From Vibrio alfacsensis (GTDB lineage: Bacteria > Pseudomonadota > Gammaproteobacteria > Enterobacterales > Vibrionaceae): DNA of 64,000 nt. A program made the position numbers and the translations under genes. The DNA lies in NCBI RefSeq assembly GCF_003544875.1, contig NZ_CP032094.1, forward strand, positions 558,001 to 622,000, given 5' to 3'. Positions 52,116-62,292 of this stretch are shown here, piece by piece. Numbering within the stretch: the first letter of the stretch is position 1; the number at the start of each line of letters is the position of its first letter. The notes below the pieces were generated by a model. The model saw only the letters and a program-made list of their open reading frames with translations, ran no database searches and was not told the origin of the DNA.

Positions 52116-54341
52116 TTAACCTTGATTATTGCCGTAGGCGTATTGCGAGTACTCAGAATAATTGTGCGAGCCTTTTTTGGGTGGCAACACTTGGTTCAGT
52201 ACCACACCATCGATGGTGATCTGATGTTTTGCAAACAGAGTCATAGTGTGTTTGTAAACGGATTTGCTCGTGCTGTTCGCTTTCACGACTAATAGGATCC
52301 CTTGCGTAAACTTACCGATGATGAAGGCGTCCTTCACTGGCAGGATAGGGGGGGTATCCAAAATGATTCGGTCATATTTACTGCTTAAAGCGGTAATGAG
52401 CTTTTCAAACGCTTGACTGCTCAATAACTCTTGAGGGTTTGGCGCTAACATCCCTGAGCTCAATACATCCAGATTGGTATTCGCCATGGTTGTGATGCAC
52501 TCTTGCAGCGGCGTATTCATTAACAAGATATTGGTTAAGCCCGGATGGCTCTTTGATAACCCGAAACGCTCGCCCACCGATGGTTTTCTTAAATCACAGT
52601 CGATAATCAGCACTTTTTCTAGACGCGCAAACGACTGAGCCAGGTTGATCGCGGTGGTGGTTTTCCCTTCTCCCGGTACGGACGATGAGATGGCCAGTAA
52701 TTTTCGCTCTGCTTTCGGTAAGCTCAAATACAATGAGGTGCGAACGGAATCCACCGATTCTTGAAAGACAGAAAATTTGCTGTTGCTAAAGACTTTGGCG
52801 TCTATTGGTGTTTTTTTGTATAACTTGTCTTTTACCATTGGAATGGTGCCAGTTGGCAATAAGCCAAGCTTGTTTTCAAAATCACGAGCGCTTGCAATGG
52901 TGTTATTAAATGCATCTAGGCAAATGACCAGCACGACAGCAAAACCGACGCTTGCTATTAGAGCAAGAGCCACGATGAGTTTACGGTTAGGTTTACTCGG
53001 GTTCTCAGGAACCAACGCGTAATCACTAAAACGGGCATTGGCGGCACTAAAGTCACTGGTTGCTGAGGTTTCTTTTTGGCGAGTTAAGAACAGGTCATAC
53101 AATTTGGCATTGCTGTCTACTTCTCGTTTGAGCGCATCATATTCACCCTTTACAATACTTAAAGCTTGGAATTCTCCTTTCTTGCTTAGCAGTTCATTTT
53201 TAAGTTCACGCTCTTGCTCTTTGGCACTGGCGAGCTCTTTCTCTATGCCGTTGGCTAATTTTCGAACCAGCTGATCGGCCCGATTTTGAATCGATTTTAA
53301 TTGTGCATTGGCCTGGATCATTTTGTCGTGCTTTGGTCCGTAGCGCTTAGAAAGCTCGCTGACTTGCTTTTCTGCTTTTGATTCAGCCAAGCGGATGTCA
53401 CGGATTTGCGGATGGTTAGAGATCATCGAGTTGGCACCAAGAGAGGCCAAATCGGTTTTGTTGTGTTTTAGTGCGTTGTAAAGCGCTTGCGCTTCAATGC
53501 GGTCATCCGTGGCTTTGGCGATTCGGTTGGTAAGATTAGTCAGCTCTGTGCTGGTGAGCGCCACAATACCACTGTTATCAATCAACTCTTGCTGCTGCAA
53601 AAATTGCAGCAATGCTTGTTCGGAGGCATCCAGTTTATCTTTTAAGTCACTAAGCCTTTGGTTGATCCAACCCGTCGCTTGCTCGGTGGCCAGCAATTTA
53701 GATTCAAGGTTATTTTCAATGAATGCAAGGCCAACGGCGTTAGCAATATCTGCCGCCAGTTTTGGGTCTTGTGACTCGAAAGCGATATTTACCAGCTGTG
53801 TTTTACGGATCGGTGAAATCGTTAAACGGGACTTAAAGGCTTTTAATACGCTACGGTTGATGGCTTCTTGTTCGGCGAGTGGGTCCAGTTTGCCGTCACT
53901 GCCTTTTGAAAAGTAAGGTTCTAATAAAGGGTGCGATTGCAGCTGAGATTTCATCGTGTCGAGAAAGATCGGCTCTTTAATGATAAGACTTGGATTAAAT
54001 TCTTCTACTTGGTTTAATTGCAATTTGTCAATCACACGCTGGGCGACTTGGTTTGATTTTAGAATCTCAAACTGAGTCAGATAGTATTCTTTTGCGCGTG
54101 TGTCGATGCCAACCACTTCTTCGATTGATATGGCTTTCTGCGGAGAAGCTTCAATTAATAGAGTGGCCGTAGCACGATAGGTTGGGGTAATAGAAAGGGC
54201 AACCAATGCCGCGATGGCAGTACACAATAAGGCAAAAAGCGAAATCGAGAACCAACGCTTTTTAATTAGATGGAAATAGTATCCCAAATCAATCAGTTGC
54301 TCTGGTTGTGGGGAATCATTTTTAGGGGTAGCCAACATCAT
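52116..54341 (-). CDS. Wzc/VpsO-like polysaccharide co-polymerase with tyrosine kinase
   Basis: A 741-residue inner-membrane protein, intact. An N-terminal Wzz domain with two membrane segments (about 31-50 and 445-465) encloses a long periplasmic coiled-coil; the GNVR-type region precedes the second segment. The BY-kinase domain has Walker A SSVPGEGKTTTAINLA, Walker A' VLIIDCDLRKPSVG and Walker B IILDTPPILP. The C-terminal tail SEYSQYAYGNN holds three tyrosines for autophosphorylation. It controls chain length with the Wza-like export protein and the Wzb-like phosphatase. Confidence 0.95.
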   Translation of the reverse strand: MMLATPKNDSPQPEQLIDLGYYFHLIKKRWFSISLFALLCTAIAALVALSITPTYRATATLLIEASPQKAISIEEVVGIDTRAKEYYLTQFEILKSNQVAQRVIDKLQLNQVEEFNPSLIIKEPIFLDTMKSQLQSHPLLEPYFSKGSDGKLDPLAEQEAINRSVLKAFKSRLTISPIRKTQLVNIAFESQDPKLAADIANAVGLAFIENNLESKLLATEQATGWINQRLSDLKDKLDASEQALLQFLQQQELIDNSGIVALTSTELTNLTNRIAKATDDRIEAQALYNALKHNKTDLASLGANSMISNHPQIRDIRLAESKAEKQVSELSKRYGPKHDKMIQANAQLKSIQNRADQLVRKLANGIEKELASAKEQERELKNELLSKKGEFQALSIVKGEYDALKREVDSNAKLYDLFLTRQKETSATSDFSAANARFSDYALVPENPSKPNRKLIVALALIASVGFAVVLVICLDAFNNTIASARDFENKLGLLPTGTIPMVKDKLYKKTPIDAKVFSNSKFSVFQESVDSVRTSLYLSLPKAERKLLAISSSVPGEGKTTTAINLAQSFARLEKVLIIDCDLRKPSVGERFGLSKSHPGLTNILLMNTPLQECITTMANTNLDVLSSGMLAPNPQELLSSQAFEKLITALSSKYDRIILDTPPILPVKDAFIIGKFTQGILLVVKANSTSKSVYKHTMTLFAKHQITIDGVVLNQVLPPKKGSHNYSEYSQYAYGNNQG

Positions 54342-54372
54342 TCAATCCGTTATTTATTGCAAGAGTGCGGTA

Positions 54373-54906
54373 TTAAAAAAAGCTCTGTTCGATCACAATG
54401 ATGTCACCAGGGGACACGGTTGCTGATAGCTTTACTTTGTTTTTGAGTTCGTCTTTGCCCGCTTGAGCGATGTAGACTTTGCTTCGAGAGGCTCGGTCTG
54501 TGAAGCCGCCGGCGAGTGCGATGGCTTTGTCTACTGTTAAGCCGGGTTGGTACTCATAACCGCCGGGTTTCTTTACCTCACCATTTACGTAGATGCTTCT
54601 GAAGCCAATAATACTGACGCGGACTTTCGGCGAAATCAGGTAATCGCCTTTAAGGCCGTTGATGATTTCCTCTTTTAATTGCTCTGTGGTTTTATTTAGT
54701 GCGCTTAATTGACCAAGGTACGGATAGTCAAATTTTCCACTGTTGTCGATGTAAAGCTCATCAATGGAAAGATCTTCTTCTCCATAGACAGCGATTTGGA
54801 TTTTATCGCCGGCTCCGATGGTGTAGTCGCTATTAAAAGCCACGGAATGAAATGAAATAGTGGACAGCAACATCAATAAAGTCGTGAATGTGAAAAAACG
54901 CGCCAT
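54373..54906 (-). CDS. Polysaccharide export protein (VpsN/Wza-like, short form)
   Basis: A 177-residue secreted protein with a signal peptide (cleavage near SVAFN). The Poly_export domain begins DYTIGAGDKIQIAVYGEEDLS, followed by an SLBB domain (SIYVNGEVKKPGGYEYQPGLT). It lacks the lipobox cysteine and the C-terminal membrane helix of E. coli Wza, so it may be a periplasmic connector for the beta-barrel protein encoded just upstream, as in vps-type systems. Confidence 0.9.
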   Translation of the reverse strand: MARFFTFTTLLMLLSTISFHSVAFNSDYTIGAGDKIQIAVYGEEDLSIDELYIDNSGKFDYPYLGQLSALNKTTEQLKEEIINGLKGDYLISPKVRVSIIGFRSIYVNGEVKKPGGYEYQPGLTVDKAIALAGGFTDRASRSKVYIAQAGKDELKNKVKLSATVSPGDIIVIEQSFF

Positions 54907-54929
54907 GTAATATCCAGTTATTGATAGAG

Positions 54930-56162
54930 TTAAAAAATTAAGTTGGTAGAGATATACCAGACGTTTTGTGTATAGTTATTCGTTGCAATGGAAGAGTCGT
55001 TATCTTCGTAGCGCCAACCTGCGGTAATTTCAGCGTAGTCTCTTAGCTCATATCCGAAGGCGAATGATGTTTCTACTAGATCGTCTTTACGGGTGCTTTC
55101 TGAGTAATCATCATTGATGAGGGTTAAGCGAATATTGCTGTAAAAATTAGTTAGCCAGTAGTGTTGCCAAGCCGCGTCAAAACTGGTCTCTTTGATGTAA
55201 TTGGTACCTTGTTGAGGGTCATCTGCACGTTGTGAGGCCGATACTTCAACGGTCGAGTGCTCCAATGGTTGCCAAGTTAAGTCTAAATCCCAGCTAAACC
55301 CGTTAAAGTCCGTTCTTGTGCTGCTTTCATATTGTTTGTTTTGTAAACCTAACCGTACTTTACCGGATGTTTTCCGGAGATATCCCATTCACTGCCGACC
55401 AAATAGTAAAGTATTTAAGTTATCTTGTGATTCACCAGTTGTCGGAGAAGCAAGTTTGTAACGGCGATCGGCGAGGTCTACCTCAATGATCAAATCGGTT
55501 GCTGGGAGCACATCGTAATAAAACGCTACGCCGCCGGCGATTTCGTCAAAGTCTTTATACTTCGTACTTAGCGTTTCATATCCTGGTGCGGTTAGATTCC
55601 GGTAATTTTTATAGGTTTTGTGTTCGTATCGCAGGTTAGATTCGATGCGGCCTTTGGCGTTTTCTGCGCCATAAACATGCGTGGCATTCACATGATGGAT
55701 GGTGTATTTAACTGGCTCCTTTGCGATGGTAGATAGTTCATCACCCGCTAAAAGGCCAGTACCACGAGCTTCGTGAGATTGAAGAAATGTGTAGTTAAGC
55801 CCTAAACCACTACGTCGACTGACTTGCACAAAGTTGTTGGTGGTGAAAGCGTGATCTAAGTAGTCATCATCGTTACTATCAAAATAATGAGCCGAGGAAA
55901 GCTGGTACGCGACTTGATATTGGTTTCCGTTTCGACCGGACTCCAGCACAACACCAGGCTTTATGATTAATGCATTTGACGATTCTGGTTGCTCAGATGA
56001 AGAATAGCGACCAACGTTGTCGTTGTTCTCAAATTTGGCTTCGAAAAGTGGCGTAACTTTAATACCTGATTCAGTGACGTAGCCTTTACTTTCCGCAGCG
56101 ATCACCCAGCTGCTGGTACCCAATATTGCTGTGGCAATAAGAGTTTTCTCAAAAGTGTTCAT
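54930..56162 (-). pseudogene. VpsM-like outer-membrane beta-barrel protein, two compensating indels
   Basis: About 410 residues when joined, with a signal peptide (MNTFEKTLIATAI, cleavage near VIAAE) and many amphipathic strands (YQVAYQLSSAHYFDS, GLGLNYTFLQSHEARG, TEVSFAFGYELRDYAEI type), ending in an aromatic residue (STNLIF) like outer-membrane barrels. An extra base in the run at 55408-55410 and a missing one at 55370-55373 change about 14 codons; correcting both reads YYLVGSEWDISGKTSGKVRL. It is the probable export channel. Confidence 0.75.
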
Positions 56163-56173
56163 TACTGTTCCTT

Positions 56174-57574
56174 TTAGTATGCAGTTTTGCCGGTAAAGCC
56201 TTTGAAAATAGTCATAAAAATAATTTTGATGTCTAACCATGTTGACCATGACTGAATGTACCTAAGATCAAACTCAACACGTTTTTGCATTTTATCTAAA
56301 GTGTCTGTTTCACCGCGGTAACCATTAACTTGAGCGAGCCCCGTGATACCGGGCTTTACTTTATGGCGCAGCATGTAGCGTTCAACTAAACTGCGATACT
56401 CTTCATTATGTGCAACCGCGTGAGGGCGAGGACCAACAATAGACATTCGACCTTGAAGAACGTTAAAGAACTGGGGTAGTTCATCAAGAGACGTTCGGCG
56501 TATAAATGCACCAAAAGGCGTTATTCTTGGATCATTTTTCGTTGCCTGCTTTACTACTTTCCCGTTATCCATCGCACTCATAGAACGGAATTTCCAAACT
56601 TTGATTCGGCGTCCATCTAGTCCGTAACGGTATTGCTTGAATATAACCGGACCAGGTGAAGATAGTTTTACTCCAATCGCTACACCAATAAGGACTGGGC
56701 TAATCAAAAGAATAATTAAGCTAGAAAGTAAAATGTCTTGTATTCTTTTATCCAACTGTTTGTGCCATAAAAGGGGTGTCGTGGATACTAACAGTAGGAA
56801 CATTTCCAATAGTACTTAACCTAGACTGCATCAGGTTATAAATGAAAAAGTCCGGGATCAGATAAGTATTAGCTGTGGTGTCAGAAAAGGAGTCTAGGTA
56901 TTGTTTTATCCGTTCACTCGCTTTCATTGGCATAGAGATATAAATATGTTGAATTGTGCCTCTTTTAGCAAGATTTAATGCTGATGGTACTTTCCCTCTG
57001 TAAGGGGCGGGTAAATTATCTAGATCTAATCTTTCTTTATCTCTATCGTCATAAAACCCAACGACTTTAACCCCTAGTTCCGGGTGGTTATTAAGTTCAT
57101 TTGCCAATTTAATGCCATTGTCTGTAACACCAACAATAATTGCATCTTTTCTGTTATAGCCATAATCACGTAGTGTTTTAAGGTTTGTTTCGCAAAATAA
57201 CGCCAAGCAATTAACATTATTGGTGTTAAAAGTAACCAAGATGCCGATACGACTCTAGAGTAAGTTGCACTTGTCTTAGTAAAAAAAGCGAGCAATATAA
57301 GGGCCATAAATGTGAATAGCCAAGCTTTGGCAATGGTAAGTGCTTCGCCTTTGAATCTGTAAACTCTCCATGAGCGATAAAGTTCATTACTTTCAGCGAT
57401 TAACAAGTAAAATAGAATCGCATAGCTAGCAGATAAAAGGCTTTTTTGGTCAAACGTGTGTGTGTATAAAGTAGATACTAAATAAAGAGTTAGTAGTATT
57501 ACGAGAGAGTCAATGCTCCTGTAGAGAACATGTAAAGCACCATAGTTACTATGTAATTTAAGATAGGTGTCCAT
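56174..57574 (-). pseudogene. Undecaprenyl-phosphate glucose phosphotransferase (VpsL-like initiating transferase), two frameshifts
   Basis: About 467 residues when joined. Four or five N-terminal membrane segments, a CoA-binding-like Rossmann region (VGVTDNGIKLANELNN, VVGFYDDRDKERL) and the C-terminal bacterial sugar transferase domain (SSPGPVIFKQYRYGLDGRRI, KFRSM, RRTSLDELPQFFNVLQG, SIVGPRPHA, KPGITGLAQVNG) give the WbaP/VpsL layout. It starts repeat-unit synthesis on the lipid carrier. Missing bases in the run at 57176-57179 and near 56769-56776 split it in three. It is the first gene after the ops element. Confidence 0.88.
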
Positions 57575-57624
57575 ATTTTAAGCCCGAGATAGTATGCCAG
57601 TGACTGTTGGTTAGCTCATTTTTT

Positions 57625-57636
57625 TACGCTACCGCC
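57625..57636 (-). promoter_or_regulatory. ops (JUMPStart) element of RfaH-controlled operons
   Basis: On the minus strand GGCGGTAGCGTA matches the E. coli ops consensus GGCGGTAGCGT. It is 50 nt upstream of the first exopolysaccharide gene, in the transcript leader. A small stem (AGTTT...AAACT) precedes it, reminiscent of the longer JUMPStart leader. RfaH is known to load on RNA polymerase at ops and suppress polarity in long surface-polysaccharide operons, which fits this 25-kb locus. Confidence 0.8.
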
Positions 57637-58319
57637 CTTGAGTTTCGGCCCCCAAACTGCCATCGAGTTTATCCAGTCATCCTTGTTGCTGAGTTTTTAA
57701 TATTTAAGTGTTATAAACTTATGGTTAGGTATTGAGATATTACTTTTTCCTAAAACCAAAGTCTGATTGAAAATTGGATTTTAGTCTACTTTCAAAATGC
57801 CCATATTCAATAGCTAATTTCGTTGAGTTGTTTTATTTCATAATAAATACTCGACGCAAATCACTCATTCTTATATTTGAGATATTTTGCACTCAATTAC
57901 ATTGGTCGGGATAAATGATGTTTTTATTCAATAAGTGTTAATTATTTATGTAAGTATATTGTTTGGTCGCTTTGTCTTATTTTTGATAACCTCTATATTA
58001 TTCTTCTTGATGTGTTGATTTAATTTATTTGTTATTTTATGTGAATTGTAAAATATTTACGGTCTGGTAAATGTGATTTTTGGTTGAAGTCAAAACAATT
58101 ATACCTCTAGTTTCGCCTAAATTACTTAATATTAGGTTGATGTTTATATGTCAATAGTGAGATATATGTCCAATTATTCGCCTATACGTGTCAAATTTAT
58201 GAGAATATTATAGTTATATTTTGTTGTCATAAATATAGGTTAGCAACTATCCCGTCAATAGCAGAGTGATTTTAGAAAGTTGGTGTGTATGCTTTTTGAG
58301 CACTCCGTGCGTTGGAGAA

Positions 58320-58337
58320 GTCATCGAGCTCGATGAC
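58320..58337. repeat. 18-bp perfect palindrome
   Basis: GTCATCGAGCTCGATGAC is an uninterrupted dyad with no loop, as expected of a dimeric protein site rather than an RNA hairpin. It lies about 160 bp from the insertion sequence and 750 bp from the first exopolysaccharide gene. Confidence 0.5.
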
Positions 58338-58462
58338 AGAACTAGTCATGTCAGAAGTTGAGAAGTATTAAAGATTCGAGATAATTGCGTGATGTTTGGT
58401 TTACACCTTAGATTGTTCAGTTAGAGGTGTGCTCAGAACTAGCGAAACACGAGGGGTCAGAT

Positions 58463-58493
58463 GTGCTATGTCATAGTTTTAGCTGTGTATGTT
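58463..58493 (+). repeat. Imperfect direct repeat flanking the insertion sequence, left copy
   Basis: These bases and 59730-59760 share GT-CTATG-CATAG, then TTAGCTGTGTAT-TTT with a few differences and one gap. The copies abut the two ends of the IS element. They are too long and too diverged for a target-site duplication. Confidence 0.55.
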
Positions 58494-58501
58494 TGTAGTG
58501 G

Positions 58502-59406
<905 letters not shown>

Positions 59407-59729
59407 AGAATAGACTTCTCTCGCTCCAAACGGCTAATGCGGGCTTCAAGCTCTTGAATTTTTTGCTGCTCAGGCGTCAATGCTTTAGAAGTAGGAGTTA
59501 TCCCGTTACGCTCAGATTTTAACTGCTCAACCCAACGGCGTAAGACAGTTTGTCCCACATCAACAGCTCTACTCGCTTCTAAAACAGTGTAATTTTGGTC
59601 AAGCACTAAGCTTGCAGCTTCTTGCTTGAACTCTGGACTAAATGTACGACGAACTCTGGTCATAAAACACCTCTCTTGGGTGGTAACTGTACCACCTAAA
59701 ATGGTGTCCGGCTTTATTAGACCACTACA

Positions 59730-59760
59730 GTACTATGCCATAGCTTAGCTGTGTATATTT
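59730..59760 (+). repeat. Imperfect direct repeat flanking the insertion sequence, right copy
   Basis: Right-hand partner of 58463-58493; see there. The sequence GTACTATGCCATAGCTTAG continues as CTGTGTATATTT. Confidence 0.55.
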
Positions 59761-59836
59761 ACGCCGATTTAGGTTAAGTCAGATAAGAAAGAAGATCTTT
59801 AGGTTTTTGCTTATAAAACAAATTATCGGAAAATGT

Positions 59837-59956
59837 GTTAGAGAGTTAGAGAGTTAGAGAGTTAGAGAGTTAGAGAGTTAGAGAGTTAGAGAGTTAGAGA
59901 GTTAGAGAGTTAGAGAGTTAGAGAGTTAGAGAGTTAGAGAGTTAGAGAGTTAGAGA
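59837..59956. repeat. 15 perfect tandem copies of GTTAGAGA
   Basis: The 120-bp tract consists of fifteen identical 8-bp units with no interruption. It begins 2 nt beyond the CCA end of the tRNA-Gly gene, in what would be its 3' trailer. No reading frame crosses it, so it is not a coding contingency repeat. Such a long perfect array is expected to vary in copy number between strains. Confidence 0.97.
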
Positions 59957-59958
59957 TC

Positions 59959-60034
<76 letters not shown>

Positions 60035-60311
60035 CATCGATAGGACAACGTCACTATGCCACATATCGTGAAAAGAAAAGTCTTTTTGATCAATCGGTTA
60101 TTTAGTGTTCGTTTGTGGGGAATTGTTGAGGATTACTTGTCTTTGATCACGTTTTTCTATTATTCAATCGGTGATTTTAGTTTGTGTTGGTCGTTTTGTT
60201 GAACACAAAGCATTCATAGGCGAAACTAAATCTGTAAATAATTTGATTTTTTCGCTTTAACATCGCTTGTCGCACGTAGAATCAATCGATGAAACTAATA
60301 AGGATAATAGT

Positions 60312-60830
60312 ATGTGGAAAAATTTTTTGGCAGCAAGCTTAGTGATGATTGTAGCCGCTTGTACGACAGTCACAACGGATGTTGATAAACAAGCAGACTT
60401 CTCAGCCTATAAAACGTTTGATTTTGGTCCCCAAAGTGACGTGCCTACAAGTCTAGATGCAAGACGTATAGAACAGGGTATCGCTGCTCAACTCGAAGCA
60501 AATGGCTTATCAAGAGTAAAGAGTGGTGGTGATCTCTATGTTCATCATGACATCATTAAAGAAACCGAACTTGTTTCAACAGGTTCGACGTTTAGTGTTG
60601 GTTATGGTTGGAATAGCTTTGCGGTCGCGACATCTAGCCCTGAGCGATACCGTGAGCGTAAATACGGAAAGTTGGTGATTGAGTTAGTTGACACAAAAGC
60701 AAATCAAGTTGTGTGGAAAGGGATATCTAAGAAAAAGCTGACCGAATCCATGAGTACACAAAAACGTGAAGAACTTATCTCGGAAGAAGTGACTAAAATG
60801 TTCACTAATTATCCATACGGCAATAAATAG
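60312..60830 (+). CDS. DUF4136 family lipoprotein
   Basis: A 172-residue lipoprotein. The signal peptide MWKNFLAASLVMIVAAC ends in a lipobox with Cys17, followed by TTVTTD; the +2 residue is Thr, so outer-membrane sorting is likely. The DUF4136 core is visible: DFSAYKTFDFGP near the start, DLYVHHDI, then the KLVIELVDTKANQVVWKG strand and VTKMFTNYP at the end. The function of the family is not known. The start is ATG 60312 after AAGGATAA; a TTG at 60267 would hide the signal peptide. Confidence 0.88.
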   Translation: MWKNFLAASLVMIVAACTTVTTDVDKQADFSAYKTFDFGPQSDVPTSLDARRIEQGIAAQLEANGLSRVKSGGDLYVHHDIIKETELVSTGSTFSVGYGWNSFAVATSSPERYRERKYGKLVIELVDTKANQVVWKGISKKKLTESMSTQKREELISEEVTKMFTNYPYGNK

Positions 60831-60832
60831 TG

Positions 60833-60904
60833 ATATACCCAGTCAGTCTCGTTCAAACAAGTTAGTCTCACTAAACAAAGCATCTTGAGGTCACTTGGGT
60901 ATAG
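60833..60904. repeat. Inverted-repeat element with TATACCCA ends
   Basis: The left end GATATACCCAGTCAGTCTCG and right end (reverse complement CTATACCCAAGTGACCTC) are imperfect inverted repeats around about 30 bp. The right end matches the copy at 22303-22326. It resembles a small non-autonomous intergenic repeat. It lies just after the DUF4136 stop. Confidence 0.6.
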
Positions 60905-60935
60905 ACAGAAATACGAAATACCAATCAATTTGATA

Positions 60936-60981
60936 TACCCTTAAACCTGGATAAATATCCGGCGTTTGAGGGTATATCTGC
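60936..60981. repeat. Hairpin with ATATACCC ends
   Basis: ATATACCCTTAAACCTGGAT and ATCCGGCGTTTGAGGGTATAT form a near-perfect 20-bp stem around a 4-nt loop. The ATATACCC ends recall the neighbouring element at 60833-60904. It could also act as a transcript end or RNA stabiliser. Confidence 0.6.
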
Positions 60982-61079
60982 TTTCAATAAAGACTTTTTT
61001 ATTCTCGATTGAGAATTTAAATTGCAAAATACTGCACTTGGAGTTACAACTGCACATCGTTGTGTTTTAGGTGAATGTT

Positions 61080-61484
61080 GTGCGTTCTTATCTCGCTGGT
61101 GTGCTAGTACTATTGGTTGCACTAATGGCTTTTGAGTTAAGTCAGGCGCGTCTATCTTCAAATTCTCTGCACACCGCCAGTATCGCCCCATCCCTTGTAA
61201 ATGCGCCCTCAATCGAGGAGCAACCTGCATTGCCAAAACGTAAGATGAAAGCAAGTCTGCTCAGTCGCAATGTATTACGAGTGAATCACAAAAACAACGG
61301 CCATTATTTTGATAAAGCTACTGCGTTCGAGACGTATGGTGTTGTCAGACCTACCGAGATTGCTAAGTGGTTTGTTGCTCAAGCCATGTTGTCATTTCGG
61401 TATGATTCTTTTCGTCAGTCTCGCTATAGAGTGGTTGGCGGCAAAGAGTCCAATCTTATCTACCGTTTTATGCATGCCAAGTAA
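61080..61484 (+). CDS. Small membrane-anchored hypothetical protein
   Basis: A 134-residue protein beginning MRSYLAGVLVLLVALMAFELS, a signal anchor or uncleaved signal. The rest is basic and hydrophilic (LPKRKMKASLLSRNVLR) with an aromatic C-terminus (VVGGKESNLIYRFMHAK). GTG 61080 follows AGGTG at good spacing; GTG 61071 in the same frame would add three residues and overlap that site. No family recognised. It precedes a DedA gene by 50 nt and may be co-transcribed with it. Confidence 0.65.
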   Translation: MRSYLAGVLVLLVALMAFELSQARLSSNSLHTASIAPSLVNAPSIEEQPALPKRKMKASLLSRNVLRVNHKNNGHYFDKATAFETYGVVRPTEIAKWFVAQAMLSFRYDSFRQSRYRVVGGKESNLIYRFMHAK

Positions 61485-61534
61485 CTTATAGCACTCTTGT
61501 TTCGGTACTTTGCAATGATGTTTAGGAGTTCTTC

Positions 61535-62215
61535 ATGTTTGATTCAATTATTCAAGTCTTACTTGCGTTATGGCATCAAGACTTTACAGCCTTGATGGCG
61601 CCAGGTAGTGCTGGTCTTATTTATTTTGTAGTTGCAGCACTTATCTTTTTAGAAAGTGGTTTTATACCAGCTGCACCATTCCCATGTGATAGCGTTGTTG
61701 TGTTATCTGGCACACTGGCGGCGGTAGGCGTACTCGATCCGGTCATTATCATGTTAGTGATTGTCATCAGTGCTGCAATGGGGAGTTGGGCCGCATACTT
61801 ACAGGGCAAGTGGCTTAATCGTCTGCCTAAAGTTCAAAGTTGGGTGAACGCCGTTCCCAAAAAACGACTAGATCAAGTAGACGTGCTATTAGGTAAGCAT
61901 GGCCTGGTTGCGCTATTTTGTGCGCGTTTCATTCCGGTCGTGCGCTCTCTTCTACCGTTGATGATGGGACTTCGTGTTAACCGTGTAGGTAAATTCCACT
62001 ATTTCGCTTGGTTGAGCGCGATTCTTTGGACGTTACTATTATGTGGGTTTGGATTGTTACTTCCGCTATTACCAGAAAAAATCAATAAAATCGTAACGAT
62101 GGGTTTGATGGCTGCACCAGTGATCACATTGACCATTGCGGTAGCGAGCTTCATCTTAGTTAAAGTACGTAAGGCTTGGAACAAGTCGAAAACGACTCCG
62201 GAACTGCCTCAGTAA
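61535..62215 (+). CDS. DedA family membrane protein
   Basis: A 226-residue inner-membrane protein of the DedA/SNARE-associated superfamily. Motifs are FLESGFIPAAPFPCDSVVVLSG near the N-terminus, then the conserved G-x-x-x-G-Y-type re-entrant region (AAMGSWAAYLQGKWL) and FCARFIPVVRSLLPLMMG, with the Arg residues required by the family. DedA proteins are implicated in undecaprenyl-phosphate or lipid flipping and envelope homeostasis. ATG 61535 follows TAGGAG. A strong terminator follows. Confidence 0.9.
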   Translation: MFDSIIQVLLALWHQDFTALMAPGSAGLIYFVVAALIFLESGFIPAAPFPCDSVVVLSGTLAAVGVLDPVIIMLVIVISAAMGSWAAYLQGKWLNRLPKVQSWVNAVPKKRLDQVDVLLGKHGLVALFCARFIPVVRSLLPLMMGLRVNRVGKFHYFAWLSAILWTLLLCGFGLLLPLLPEKINKIVTMGLMAAPVITLTIAVASFILVKVRKAWNKSKTTPELPQ

Positions 62216-62244
62216 TGAGGATTATGTAAGTTTCACATTCTATA

Positions 62245-62276
62245 ACAAAAGAGGCGCATTCTTGCGCCTCTTTTGT
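62245..62276. terminator. Bidirectional terminator after the DedA gene
   Basis: ACAAAAGAGGCGCA (62245-62258) pairs perfectly with TGCGCCTCTTTTGT (62263-62276) around TTCT. A and T tracts on both sides suit the convergent L,D-transpeptidase-like gene as well. Confidence 0.92.
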
Positions 62277-62292
62277 TTGTATTGGGGTGATG

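Larger units (their letters stand above)
57637..58493. other. Long AT-rich leader/intergenic region upstream of the exopolysaccharide locus
   Basis: About 860 bp without a supportable gene and strongly AT-rich. It probably holds the promoter and regulator sites of the locus. Apart from the palindrome at 58320-58337 I see no clear operator; VpsR/VpsT-type sites would need a matrix search. Confidence 0.5.

Noticed and set aside
59837..59956. 8-bp array as a CRISPR or coding repeat
   Set aside because: Units are only 8 bp with no spacers, and no long frame crosses them.
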